Source of the DNA: Methanomicrobiales archaeon
GTDB lineage: Archaea; Halobacteriota; Methanomicrobia; Methanomicrobiales; JACTUA01
Reading direction: 5' to 3'
Assembly: GCA_028678555.1 (NCBI GenBank)
Contig: JAJRDF010000025.1
Location: 1 to 11,049, forward strand
Length of the DNA: 11,049 nucleotides
The first letter of the stretch is position 1. Each line of letters opens with the position of its first letter. A program made the translations under genes and the position numbers. The notes below the pieces were generated by a model that worked only from the letters and a program-made list of their open reading frames with translations, was not told the origin of the DNA and did no database searches. Below, piece after piece: positions 1 to 6,024 of this stretch.

Positions 1-1
1 A

Positions 2-715
2 AGTGCTCACCGCATCCATAACCCGTTCACACCAGAAAAGCTCGCCACTCTCGGCGCAGCGTTGCGCCTGGAATCGGGGGCCCGTGTGCTCGACCTCGGC
101 AGCGGTTCGGGCGAGATGCTGTGCACCTGGGCACGCGATTACGGAATCACCGGCGTCGGCATCGACATGAGCCAGTTGTTCACCGAGCAAGCGAAACTCC
201 GCGCTGAAGAACTCGGAGTCGCCGATCGAGTCGAGTTCATCCACGGCGACGCTGTCGGCTACGTCGCCGACGAAAAGGTCGGTGTGGCAGCCTGTCTCGG
301 TGCCACGTGGATCGGTGGGGGAGTCGTCGGCACCATCAAGCTTCTGGCGAAGAGTCTCCGCTCCAAAGGAATCATCCTCATCGGCGAGCCCTACTGGCGG
401 CAGTTACCACCGACGGAAGACGTTGCCAAGGGATGCTTTGCGAATTCTATCTCCGACTTTCTCATGCTTCCAGAACTTCTCGCGTCTTTCGGCGACCTCG
501 ATTACGACGTTGTGGAAATGGTTCTGGCTGACCAAGAAGGCTGGGATAGGTACGAAGCGGCCAAGTGGCTCACCATGCGCCGATGGCTCGAAGCGAATCC
601 CGACGACGACTTCGCGAAAGATGTGAGAGCCAAACTGACTTTGGAGCCAAAACGCTACGCCGCGTACACGCGTGAATACCTTGGATGGGGTGTGTTCGCG
701 CTGATGGCGCGGTGA
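2..715 (+). CDS. SAM-dependent methyltransferase, class I, 5' end cut by window
   Basis: The frame is open from base 2 to the TGA at 713-715, so the true start lies upstream. The first Met-like codon in the window (TTG at 62) is probably not the start, because the residues before it (HRIHNPFTPEKLATLG) look like conserved protein. The class I methyltransferase fold shows as motif I VLDLGSGSGEM, the acidic end of strand 2 in GVGIDMS, and FIHGDA near the adenine site. The C-terminal half has EPYWRQ and ends EYLGWGVFALMAR. The methyl acceptor cannot be told from the sequence. Codon use differs from the rest: by hand count CGG is 2 of 15 arginine codons here against 16 of 28 in glnA. From memory, similar proteins are common in actinobacteria, so gene transfer is my inference. 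It has no visible functional link to the nitrogen genes. Confidence 0.85.
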   Translation, partial: SAHRIHNPFTPEKLATLGAALRLESGARVLDLGSGSGEMLCTWARDYGITGVGIDMSQLFTEQAKLRAEELGVADRVEFIHGDAVGYVADEKVGVAACLGATWIGGGVVGTIKLLAKSLRSKGIILIGEPYWRQLPPTEDVAKGCFANSISDFLMLPELLASFGDLDYDVVEMVLADQEGWDRYEAAKWLTMRRWLEANPDDDFAKDVRAKLTLEPKRYAAYTREYLGWGVFALMAR

Positions 716-856
716 TGTGAGGCAGCTGGGATATTCGGCAGATTGTCAACGGCTGGGGGGCTGAGCTACACTCGGTGGCTCGTCGAAATGTGAGTTCATG
801 TTTCATTACGGAACACCCATGCAAAAACTCGAAACGTTGAGGGTTGTGTGGGGACA

Positions 857-864
857 TATATAAA
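857..864. promoter_or_regulatory. TATA-like box, target unclear
   Basis: The bases read TATATAAA on the plus strand and TTTATATA, the archaeal box A consensus, on the minus strand. No convincing gene lies at the right distance in either direction. Read on the minus strand it would drive transcription antisense to the methyltransferase gene. It may simply be AT-rich sequence. Confidence 0.2.
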
Positions 865-872
865 ACTCTAAT

Positions 873-1082
873 CTAGTACAGCCCCCCCCCCAAAAAAAAG
901 ATCTCCGACTCATCCTTAGTGATGATAGGACTCTTTGCCAAGTTCAAAGGGATGATGTAGATCGGCCCGCGGCAGCAGCCGAAACGGTACTGGGTGGAGC
1001 AGTCACCGTCGAATATGATGTCGGTGGCCCCAACCTTGGCCCTGTCCCCTACATCACGTGGGATTCGGATTATTGGACGCAC
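873..1082 (-). CDS. small hypothetical protein or gene remnant
   Basis: A 69-codon minus-strand frame starts with GTG and ends TAG. I do not recognise the protein. It looks more protein-like than the other frames here: most codons end in C or G, and it contains GDCSTQYRFGCCRGPIYIIP with three cysteines. The frame stays open upstream of the GTG to beyond base 1200 and there is no good ribosome binding site, so it could be the tail of a decayed longer gene. The last codons run through a T8G10 tract (A8 and C10 on the plus strand), so a single-base length change there would alter the C-terminus. The T8 could equally be a transcription terminator. No function is proposed. Confidence 0.3.
   Translation of the reverse strand: MRPIIRIPRDVGDRAKVGATDIIFDGDCSTQYRFGCCRGPIYIIPLNLAKSPIITKDESEIFFLGGGLY
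882..899. repeat. C10A8 double homopolymer tract
   Basis: Ten C (882-891) are followed directly by eight A (892-899). On the minus strand this reads T8 then G10 inside the last codons of the small frame at 873-1082. Such tracts are prone to slippage during replication and to sequencing indels. The T8 on the minus strand also resembles an archaeal poly-U terminator. Confidence 0.75.
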
Positions 1083-1267
1083 TCGTAAAAACAGGCATGT
1101 GGGTACGCGGAGAAAGTTGCTATGCAGATGCCGCCCAATGAGAAGGCGGCGGTAAGAAATGAGAATGTATTGCCTACATGTTGATACGCAGTTATCCGCG
1201 TGACAAGATAGCCTGAGCCGGATTATCAGTTGGAACCGGCGGGGAGGAACACCTCATGCAGAGGGGA
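1083..1267. other. spacer without recognisable gene
   Basis: I see no supported gene here. A 20-codon plus-strand frame at 1122-1184 begins with ATG but has only a weak GGAG upstream and resembles nothing known to me. The spacer together with 716-872 is poorer in G+C than the neighbouring operon, which fits decayed or acquired sequence. Confidence 0.5.
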
Positions 1268-1312
1268 GACGCCCACGCGGGGGGGAACCGAGGATTCCCC
1301 CCCAGGAGCGTC
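1268..1312 (-). repeat. palindromic dispersed repeat, copy A
   Basis: The outer arms GACGC (1268-1272) and GCGTC (1308-1312) pair. An inner perfect 9-base stem, GGGGGGGAA at 1279-1287 with TTCCCCCCC at 1295-1303, closes a 7-base loop. The shared arm GACGCCCACGC and the opposite arm GGAGCGTC both recur in inverted orientation at 7463-7500. It lies 53 bases beyond the stop codon of the minus-strand glutamate synthase operon and has the same orientation relative to that operon as copy B has to glnA. It behaves like a REP-type extragenic palindrome or a shared 3' end structure. Confidence 0.75.
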
Positions 1313-1322
1313 CCCGTCGTTG

Positions 1323-1347
1323 TTCCTGTCGTAAAACAATACAGGAA
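1323..1347 (-). terminator. terminator-like hairpin after the glutamate synthase operon
   Basis: Seven-base arms TTCCTGT (1323-1329) and ACAGGAA (1341-1347) enclose an 11-base AT-rich loop. The hairpin starts 18 bases past the stop codon at 1366-1368. On the minus strand the loop carries the only T-rich stretch near the operon end (ATTGTTTTA). This is a plausible end signal for the operon; archaeal termination depends mainly on T tracts, so the hairpin itself may be incidental. Confidence 0.4.
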
Positions 1348-1365
1348 AACCGGTGAGACCTTCCG

Positions 1366-2415
1366 CTACTTCTTCGGCGTCGTCGGCGTCGCCGTCCGCA
1401 GCCGCTTCGCCTTCTGGACGGCCAGTTTCTCTATCGCCGCCAGGTCCACCTCCCCGTCTCCCTTCTCCAGCCGGCCGGATGCGAGGGCCCGGTCGACGAA
1501 GGACTTCCCCTCAGCGGTACGGACGAGGAGCGTGGTATAGCCCTTCGGGCTCCCCACCGCTCCTGCGGAGATATCGGCATCCACGGAGGTGAGATCGGTG
1601 CAGGCGTGGCACCCCGGCCGCACGGCGGCTTCCAGGTCCTTCAGCGGCAGGACAACCGCCGGCTTCCCCTCCAGGGTCACCTCCAGCCTGCCCTTCACGT
1701 CCAGCCGTTTCACCTCCCAGGGCGCAATTCCCTGCCCCTTCCCCAGGATCTCGTCCACGAGCATGCGGTAATCGAAGGTCTCGGTGCAGAAGAGCCCCAG
1801 GAGGAGCCGGATCGAACGACCGAAGGGCTTGACCAGCTGGTGATCGCTCTCCTTCATGAGGCGGAGGGCCTGGATGGCACACGGAACCCCGATCACCGCC
1901 ACCCGCCGGTACTTCCGCTCCACCACCGCCTCCTTCAGGGAGGCGAGGAGCGGGACCCACCACTGGTACCGGCTGCCGGCCTCGTGGACCAGCGCGTCCC
2001 GTGACGTGAGAACCACGGACCGGGGCAGGAGCGTGAACCGGTCCTCGGCGATGGTCACCACGGCGTCCACGAGCCCCTCCTCCAGGGCATTCGAGAGAAG
2101 CGCCGTCACCGCGCCCCCGCTCTGCCGCCGGGGAACGTCGAATCCTGCCCGGGCCGGCCAGATTTCCCGGTACTCACCCAGCATCTGCTTTGGAAGCCGG
2201 TTGCCGGTGCGGGGGCAGACAGCCACGCATGCTCCGCAGGGGACCCCGTCCGTCTCCTCCTTGCAGTAGGCCGGTGAGAACGGGGCCGTCCCCGGGTCCA
2301 GGGCCGGGAAATGGAGGGCATCGGCCGGGCAGACCGCGACGCAGGCACCACAGCCGGAGCAGAGTCCCTGCTCCCATACCTCCTCCTTCAGGTTCCGGTA
2401 GCTCTTGTTCGCCAT
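1366..2415 (-). CDS. FrhB/FdhB-family F420 oxidoreductase subunit of glutamate synthase operon
   Basis: A 349-residue protein of the coenzyme F420 hydrogenase/dehydrogenase beta-subunit family. Family members bind FAD and Fe-S clusters and oxidise or reduce F420. The N-terminus has a ferredoxin motif CSGCGACVAVCP (C19, C22, C25, C29) and a second cysteine set C51, C60, C63, C67 (CGACVAVCP). Typical FrhB signatures follow: SGGAVTALL (99-107), VIGVPCAIQALR (174-185), GLFCTETFDY (207-216) and GCHACTD (268-274). The start at 2415 is chosen because GGGAGTG lies 5 bases upstream and the preceding gene ends 4 bases away; an in-frame extension to 2643 would overlap that gene and has no family character. 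Its place as last gene of the operon, with no gltD, suggests it feeds electrons from F420H2 to GltB2. That role is inferred. Confidence 0.88.
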   Translation of the reverse strand: MANKSYRNLKEEVWEQGLCSGCGACVAVCPADALHFPALDPGTAPFSPAYCKEETDGVPCGACVAVCPRTGNRLPKQMLGEYREIWPARAGFDVPRRQSGGAVTALLSNALEEGLVDAVVTIAEDRFTLLPRSVVLTSRDALVHEAGSRYQWWVPLLASLKEAVVERKYRRVAVIGVPCAIQALRLMKESDHQLVKPFGRSIRLLLGLFCTETFDYRMLVDEILGKGQGIAPWEVKRLDVKGRLEVTLEGKPAVVLPLKDLEAAVRPGCHACTDLTSVDADISAGAVGSPKGYTTLLVRTAEGKSFVDRALASGRLEKGDGEVDLAAIEKLAVQKAKRLRTATPTTPKK

Positions 2416-2419
2416 CGGT

Positions 2420-3193
2420 TCACTCCCAGGTGTACTTGCTGGCAAAGGGCCGGGCTGACGCCGGACCGATGCGGGTGTAGTCTCCATCCAGGAGGGCCTT
2501 CCCGTCCATGTCAAAGTGGGAGGCGAACTCCTGCACGAACGGGGCAATCCGCTTCCGCTCCGCGGCACCGAAGGGCTTCTTCTTTGCCCCCACTCCCAGG
2601 AGCCGGTCTTCCACCGGCCCACGGATATAGATCTCCCCGCCATGGATCCCGCTCCCGATCCCCCGCTCGGTGACGGCCGCCCCGCCGCCGATCCCGAAGA
2701 CGATGATGAGCCCGCCGGCCATGTACTCGCCCAGGTACGCCCGGGCGTTCCCCCCCACCATGAGGACCGGGGACTTCTCCTGGTACTCCTTCATGTGGAT
2801 CCCGCCCCGGTAACCGATGTCGTCCCGGACCAGGACCTTCCCCCCACGCATGCTGTGGGCCACTGCATCGCCCGCCGACCCGTGGATCACGATCATACCG
2901 CCATCCATCGTGTTCCCCGGGGCATGGTCTGCGTTGCCGTGGACAATGCAGGTGGGGCCGGACATGAACATCCCCAGGTCACCGCCGGGGACACCATTGA
3001 TGATGAGCCGCACGGTCCCCCGGAGGCCGTCCGCGATGAACCGCTGACCCAGCACATGGTCCAGGATCACCTCGGACACGCCGCCGGCCGCGGCACTCCG
3101 GATCTTCCGGTTCAGGGTGGTGTAGTCCATCTCCGCCGCATCGATCCGGATGGTCCCGCCCATGGTTCCACCCATGGTCCCGCCCATGGTCAC
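2420..3193 (-). CDS. archaeal glutamate synthase, GXGXG (GltB3) subunit
   Basis: A 257-residue protein matching the C-terminal GXGXG beta-helix domain that is fused to the rest of GltB in bacteria. In the large bacterial enzyme this domain is structural and helps hold the ammonia channel between glutaminase and synthase sites. The repeating glycine pattern is clear: GNADHAPGNTMDGGMIVIHG, GDAVAHSMRGGKVLVR, then GGNARAYLGEYMAGGLIIVFG-like repeats. The GTG at 3193 overlaps the gltB2 stop as GTGA; ATG codons at 3187, 3175 and 3163 are alternatives, because the first 13 residues are a tandem MGGT repeat. The true N-terminus is therefore uncertain by up to ten residues. The same domain family is also found in formylmethanofuran dehydrogenase subunit C, but the context fixes glutamate synthase here. 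Confidence 0.9.
   Translation of the reverse strand: MTMGGTMGGTMGGTIRIDAAEMDYTTLNRKIRSAAAGGVSEVILDHVLGQRFIADGLRGTVRLIINGVPGGDLGMFMSGPTCIVHGNADHAPGNTMDGGMIVIHGSAGDAVAHSMRGGKVLVRDDIGYRGGIHMKEYQEKSPVLMVGGNARAYLGEYMAGGLIIVFGIGGGAAVTERGIGSGIHGGEIYIRGPVEDRLLGVGAKKKPFGAAERKRIAPFVQEFASHFDMDGKALLDGDYTRIGPASARPFASKYTWE
3152..3187 (-). repeat. three tandem 12-base units encoding MGGT
   Basis: On the minus strand the unit ATGGGCGGGACC occurs three times in a row, the middle copy differing as ATGGGTGGAACC. The units encode MGGT three times at the extreme N-terminus of GltB3. Each unit begins with ATG, so every copy offers a possible start codon. Confidence 0.9.
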
Positions 3194-4701
3194 GCCCCCA
3201 CCGGCTTCACGTCCAGCACCTTCAGGATCCCCTCGTCCAGCAGGTAACCCCGGAGCCGGTCCCGGTTCCCCCGCAGGGACTCGATGCTGTTGATCCCGGC
3301 AGCACCCATCAGCTCCGAGAGCTCCAGGGTCCAGGCATGGATCAGGTTGGCCACGTGCTCCGATTCCACGTCAGGGTCCAGGCGGGCCGTGAGATCCTCC
3401 CGCTGGGTGGCAATGCCCCAGGGGCAGAGCCCCCGGTAGCAGGTGCCGCAGACCCGGCACCCCATGGCCACGAGCGCGGCCGTGCCGATGTACACGGCAT
3501 CAGCCCCCAGCGCGATGGCCTTGGCCACATCGGCGCTCTCCCGGATGCCACCGCTCGCGATCAGGGAGACCTGGTTCCGGATCCCCTGCTGCCGGAGCTT
3601 GGCGTCCGCCGACGCGATCGCCGCCTCGATGGGGATCCCCACGTGGTCCCGGAAGACCCGGGGGGCGGCGCCGGTCCCGCCCCGGAATCCGTCCACCACG
3701 ACGGCGTCCGCCGAGGAACGGGCAATGCCTGCGGCGATAGCAGCCGTGTTGTGGACCGCTGCGATCTTCACAAAGACCGGCTTCTTCCACTCGGTGGCCT
3801 CCTTCAGGGACCGGACCAGCTGCTTCAGGTCCTCGATGCTGTAGATATCATGGTGGGGGGACGGGCTGAGGGCATCCGTCCCCAGCGGAATCATCCGGGT
3901 GCAGGAGACGTCCTCACAGACCTTCTCGCCCGGGAGATGGCCGCCGAGGCCCGGCTTGGCCCCCTGGCCGATCTTGATCTCGATGGCTGCGCCCCGCTCC
4001 AGGTAGTTGATGTCCACCCCGAACCGCCCGGAGGCCACCTGCACGATCATCCGGTCCTGGTACGGGTAGATGGCCTGGTGAAGGCCCCCCTCACCGGTCC
4101 CCATGAAGGTGCCGATGGCGGCCGCCGCCCGGGCCAGGGAGAGTTGTGCATTCAGGCTGATGGCCCCGTAGGACATGTGGGCGATCATCATGGGTGTCTC
4201 CAGCTGCAGATTCGGGGTGAGCTCCGTCACCAGCTCCACGTCATCTCCCCCGATGTTCCGGATCTCCAGCCGGGAGGGCTTCTTCCCCAGGTACGTCCGG
4301 AGCTCCATCGGCTCCCGCAGGGGATCGATGGAGGGGTTCGTCACCTGGCAGGCGTCCAGCACCAGGCGGTCAAAGATCACCGGGTAGTCGCCGGCATTGC
4401 CCATGCCGGCCAGGATGATCCGGCCGGTCCGTGCCTGGTTGTAGATGGCCTCCCGGGTCCCCCGCGTCCAGACCGGGTGGCTCCGGTAGTCCACGGGCTG
4501 CTCTTCCAGGTCGATGGCATCCCGGGGGCACATGGCGATGCACCGGTGGCAGGCGGTGCACTGGCGGGAGTTCACCGCGATCCGCTCCCCGTTTCTGCGG
4601 AAGACGCCGTAGGGGCACTCGGTGATGCACCGCTCGCAGAGCATGCACTGGTCACGGTCGACAGAGATCCGGTACCGAGGTGGCGTGGACCCGATGGTCA
4701 T
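3190..4701 (-). CDS. archaeal glutamate synthase, ferredoxin-FMN synthase (GltB2) subunit
   Basis: A 503-residue protein that makes glutamate from 2-oxoglutarate and ammonia on an FMN site. An N-terminal ferredoxin domain has two [4Fe-4S] motifs, CMLCERCITECP (C19, C22, C25, C29) and CTACHRCIAMCP (C48, C51, C54, C58). The FMN barrel follows, with GEGGLH (203-208), IGQGAKPGLGGHLPGEKV (244-261), SPSPHHDIYSIEDL, VVVDGFRGGTGAAP (334-347) and LIASGGIRESADV. The C415-x5-C421-x4-C426 pattern is the [3Fe-4S] site of glutamate synthases. The fused ferredoxin domain is the archaeal arrangement. The start ATG at 4701 overlaps the stop of the glutaminase gene as ATGA, and its own stop overlaps the next start, so the genes are probably translationally coupled. 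Confidence 0.95.
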   Translation of the reverse strand: MTIGSTPPRYRISVDRDQCMLCERCITECPYGVFRRNGERIAVNSRQCTACHRCIAMCPRDAIDLEEQPVDYRSHPVWTRGTREAIYNQARTGRIILAGMGNAGDYPVIFDRLVLDACQVTNPSIDPLREPMELRTYLGKKPSRLEIRNIGGDDVELVTELTPNLQLETPMMIAHMSYGAISLNAQLSLARAAAAIGTFMGTGEGGLHQAIYPYQDRMIVQVASGRFGVDINYLERGAAIEIKIGQGAKPGLGGHLPGEKVCEDVSCTRMIPLGTDALSPSPHHDIYSIEDLKQLVRSLKEATEWKKPVFVKIAAVHNTAAIAAGIARSSADAVVVDGFRGGTGAAPRVFRDHVGIPIEAAIASADAKLRQQGIRNQVSLIASGGIRESADVAKAIALGADAVYIGTAALVAMGCRVCGTCYRGLCPWGIATQREDLTARLDPDVESEHVANLIHAWTLELSELMGAAGINSIESLRGNRDRLRGYLLDEGILKVLDVKPVGA

Positions 4702-5750
4702 CCGTTCACCCTCCCGATCACCGGTTCACCGGCCCGGGGCATCCAGATCCGCTCCACCGAGGGTTCCATCCGCCGGATGGCCGCTTCCTCGCTGGAGATA
4801 TAGAGCCGGTCACCGCACTCGCCTGCCACCAGCGGGCGGAGCTTGATCCGGTCGGTGAAGCCCATCATCATGGACGGGTTGGCGACAACGATGGCAAAGG
4901 GACCATTCATCAGTGCCGGCCCGTAGGTGAGCCGGAGGGCCGTGTTCAGCTTCCGCTCACGTTCCCCCATCACATCGATCTCGTCCCAGAACGGCGGGGC
5001 CAGGGCCCGGACGGCCAGCTCCTCGGGAAGCCTGTGCTTCCGGACCAGGAGGTCGATCAGGTAGGCCACCACCTCGGTGTCGGTGAACATTGTGCAGTGA
5101 TAGCCGTAGGACTGGATGTAGCGCTGGTTGGTGCCGTAGGAGGTGATCTCGCCGTTGTGGACCACGCTCCAGCCCAGCAGGTTGAAGGGATGGGCGCCGC
5201 CCCACCACCCCGGCGTGTTCGTCGGGTACCGGTTGTGCCCCAGCCAGAGGTATCCCCGGTAGTCCTGGATCCGGTAAAAGTCGGCCACCTCTTCAGGCCA
5301 GCCCGAGGCCTTGAAGACCCCCATGTTCTTCCCCGACGAGATGACGAGGGCCCCCCTGTGGTCCGTGTTGATGCGCATCACGACGTGGGTGACGATGTCG
5401 TCCTCGGGCGAGGGGGACCAGGACATCAGGCTCTTTTCGGGTTTGAAGAAGTACCGCCACGGCGCATGGATCTTGCGGAGGTTCGGCTGATCGTAGGTGG
5501 GGATCTGCCCCTCATGGACGATCCGTCCCCACTGACCGAGGAGATCATCCACTGCCTGCTTGTTCTCGTGGATGTTGTCAAAAAAGACGTGAAGGGCATA
5601 GCAGTCCCTGTACTCGGGGTAGCACCCGTACACGGCATAGCCGGCCCCCTCGCCACTCCCCCGTTCGTTCATCTGGGCGAGTGCGCGCCGGATCTGCGTG
5701 CCATCCATCTCCTTCCGGCCGCGATCCATGACTCCGATGATACCGCACAT
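4698..5750 (-). CDS. archaeal glutamate synthase, glutaminase (GltB1) subunit
   Basis: A 350-residue class II (Ntn-type) glutamine amidotransferase and first gene of the operon. It begins MCGIIGV, so Met removal exposes the catalytic Cys2. The substrate-binding signatures are present: GHNRYPTN (171-178), HNGEI (198-202) and MFTDTEVV (221-228). In the complex it hydrolyses glutamine and passes ammonia to GltB2. An amidotransferase of another enzyme, such as PurF or GlmS, is unlikely, since no phosphoribosyltransferase or isomerase domain follows and the next genes are GltB2 and GltB3. The start at 5750 is fixed by the invariant MCG and by AAGGAAAG shortly upstream. A leader of roughly 100 bases is expected if transcription begins below the TATA box at 5875-5883. 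Confidence 0.94.
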   Translation of the reverse strand: MCGIIGVMDRGRKEMDGTQIRRALAQMNERGSGEGAGYAVYGCYPEYRDCYALHVFFDNIHENKQAVDDLLGQWGRIVHEGQIPTYDQPNLRKIHAPWRYFFKPEKSLMSWSPSPEDDIVTHVVMRINTDHRGALVISSGKNMGVFKASGWPEEVADFYRIQDYRGYLWLGHNRYPTNTPGWWGGAHPFNLLGWSVVHNGEITSYGTNQRYIQSYGYHCTMFTDTEVVAYLIDLLVRKHRLPEELAVRALAPPFWDEIDVMGERERKLNTALRLTYGPALMNGPFAIVVANPSMMMGFTDRIKLRPLVAGECGDRLYISSEEAAIRRMEPSVERIWMPRAGEPVIGRVNG

Positions 5751-5775
5751 TGCTCTTTCCTTGTGGTTTCACACG

Positions 5776-5796
5776 AAAAAGGTGCACGACTGCACC
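5776..5796 (-). promoter_or_regulatory. leader hairpin plus T5 upstream of gltB operon (possible attenuator)
   Basis: Read on the minus strand, GGTGCA-GTCG-TGCACC forms a perfect 6-base stem with a 4-base loop, followed directly by TTTTT. It lies in the leader, 26 bases before the GltB1 start. The shape is that of an intrinsic terminator, so it could act as an attenuator or a terminator for transcripts starting upstream. Function is inferred from shape only. Confidence 0.45.
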
Positions 5797-5824
5797 CTGC
5801 GTCTCAGGTTCGCCCTTCCCTCAG

Positions 5825-5849
5825 CTCCGGATGGTACCATGCACCGGAG
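5825..5849 (-). repeat. dyad symmetry in gltB leader
   Basis: CTCCGG (5825-5830) and CCGGAG (5844-5849) are inverted arms. The sequence between them contains the 10-base perfect palindrome ATGGTACCAT (5831-5840). It would fall at the very start of the gltB transcript if the TATA box at 5875-5883 is used. It could be an RNA hairpin or a protein-binding site. Confidence 0.4.
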
Positions 5850-5874
5850 TCCCTTACAGCGTGGAACACATAGG

Positions 5875-5883
5875 TATATATAA
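5875..5883. promoter_or_regulatory. TATA box in the gltB-glnA divergent region
   Basis: TATATATAA is the only clear TATA box in the 274-base region between the divergent operons. Read on the plus strand it would start glnA transcription near 5904 with a leader of about 120 bases. Read on the minus strand (TTATATATA) it would start the gltB operon near 5854. It may serve both directions. Confidence 0.6.
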
Positions 5884-5891
5884 TGTTAGGT

Positions 5892-5905
5892 AGAACCTAG
5901 ATTCC
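5892..5905. promoter_or_regulatory. probable NrpR operator of glnA (one mismatch)
   Basis: AGAA-CCTAGA-TTCC matches the methanogen NrpR operator GGAA-N6-TTCC at seven of eight defined bases. It sits 8 bases past the TATA box and over the expected glnA start site, where repressor binding would block transcription. A second dyad, TAGGT-AGA-ACCTA at 5887-5899, overlaps it. NrpR represses nitrogen genes until 2-oxoglutarate rises; no nrpR gene is in the window. Confidence 0.55.
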
Positions 5906-6024
5906 ATCTCCGCCCCGGATCGGGCCGGTGCCCGGGGGGCGCGGGACCTGCTGAACCACGGGACCATCGGAAACGGAGAAAGTACCTCATAACGGTTAAG
6001 TCCACATGAGATGAGTGTGATCTG

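Noticed and set aside
1122..1184. 20-codon frame beginning MQMPPNEKAAV
   Set aside because: It is too short, has a weak binding site and no recognisable context.
1256..1540. Plus-strand frame starting after GGGGAGG
   Set aside because: It runs through the palindromic repeat and then antisense to the FrhB-like gene, with no protein-like character.
2416..2643. 76-codon N-terminal extension of the FrhB-like protein
   Set aside because: It overlaps the end of gltB3 in another frame, has low-complexity Arg/Ser/Pro composition, and a good ribosome binding site precedes the ATG at 2415.
3337..4803. Long plus-strand open frame of 488 codons
   Set aside because: It lies antisense to gltB2 and the end of gltB1, whose cysteine motifs and FMN-barrel signatures are certain. 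Its composition is rich in Gly, Pro, His and Asp, as expected from a G/C-rich antisense shadow.
4680..5873. Plus-strand open frame of 397 codons
   Set aside because: It is antisense to the glutaminase gene, shows no family motif and has shadow-like composition.
5981..6000. AT-containing stretch AGTACCTCATAACGGTTAAG as a nearer glnA promoter
   Set aside because: It has no good TATA match and the stronger box at 5875-5883 with its adjacent operator explains glnA better.
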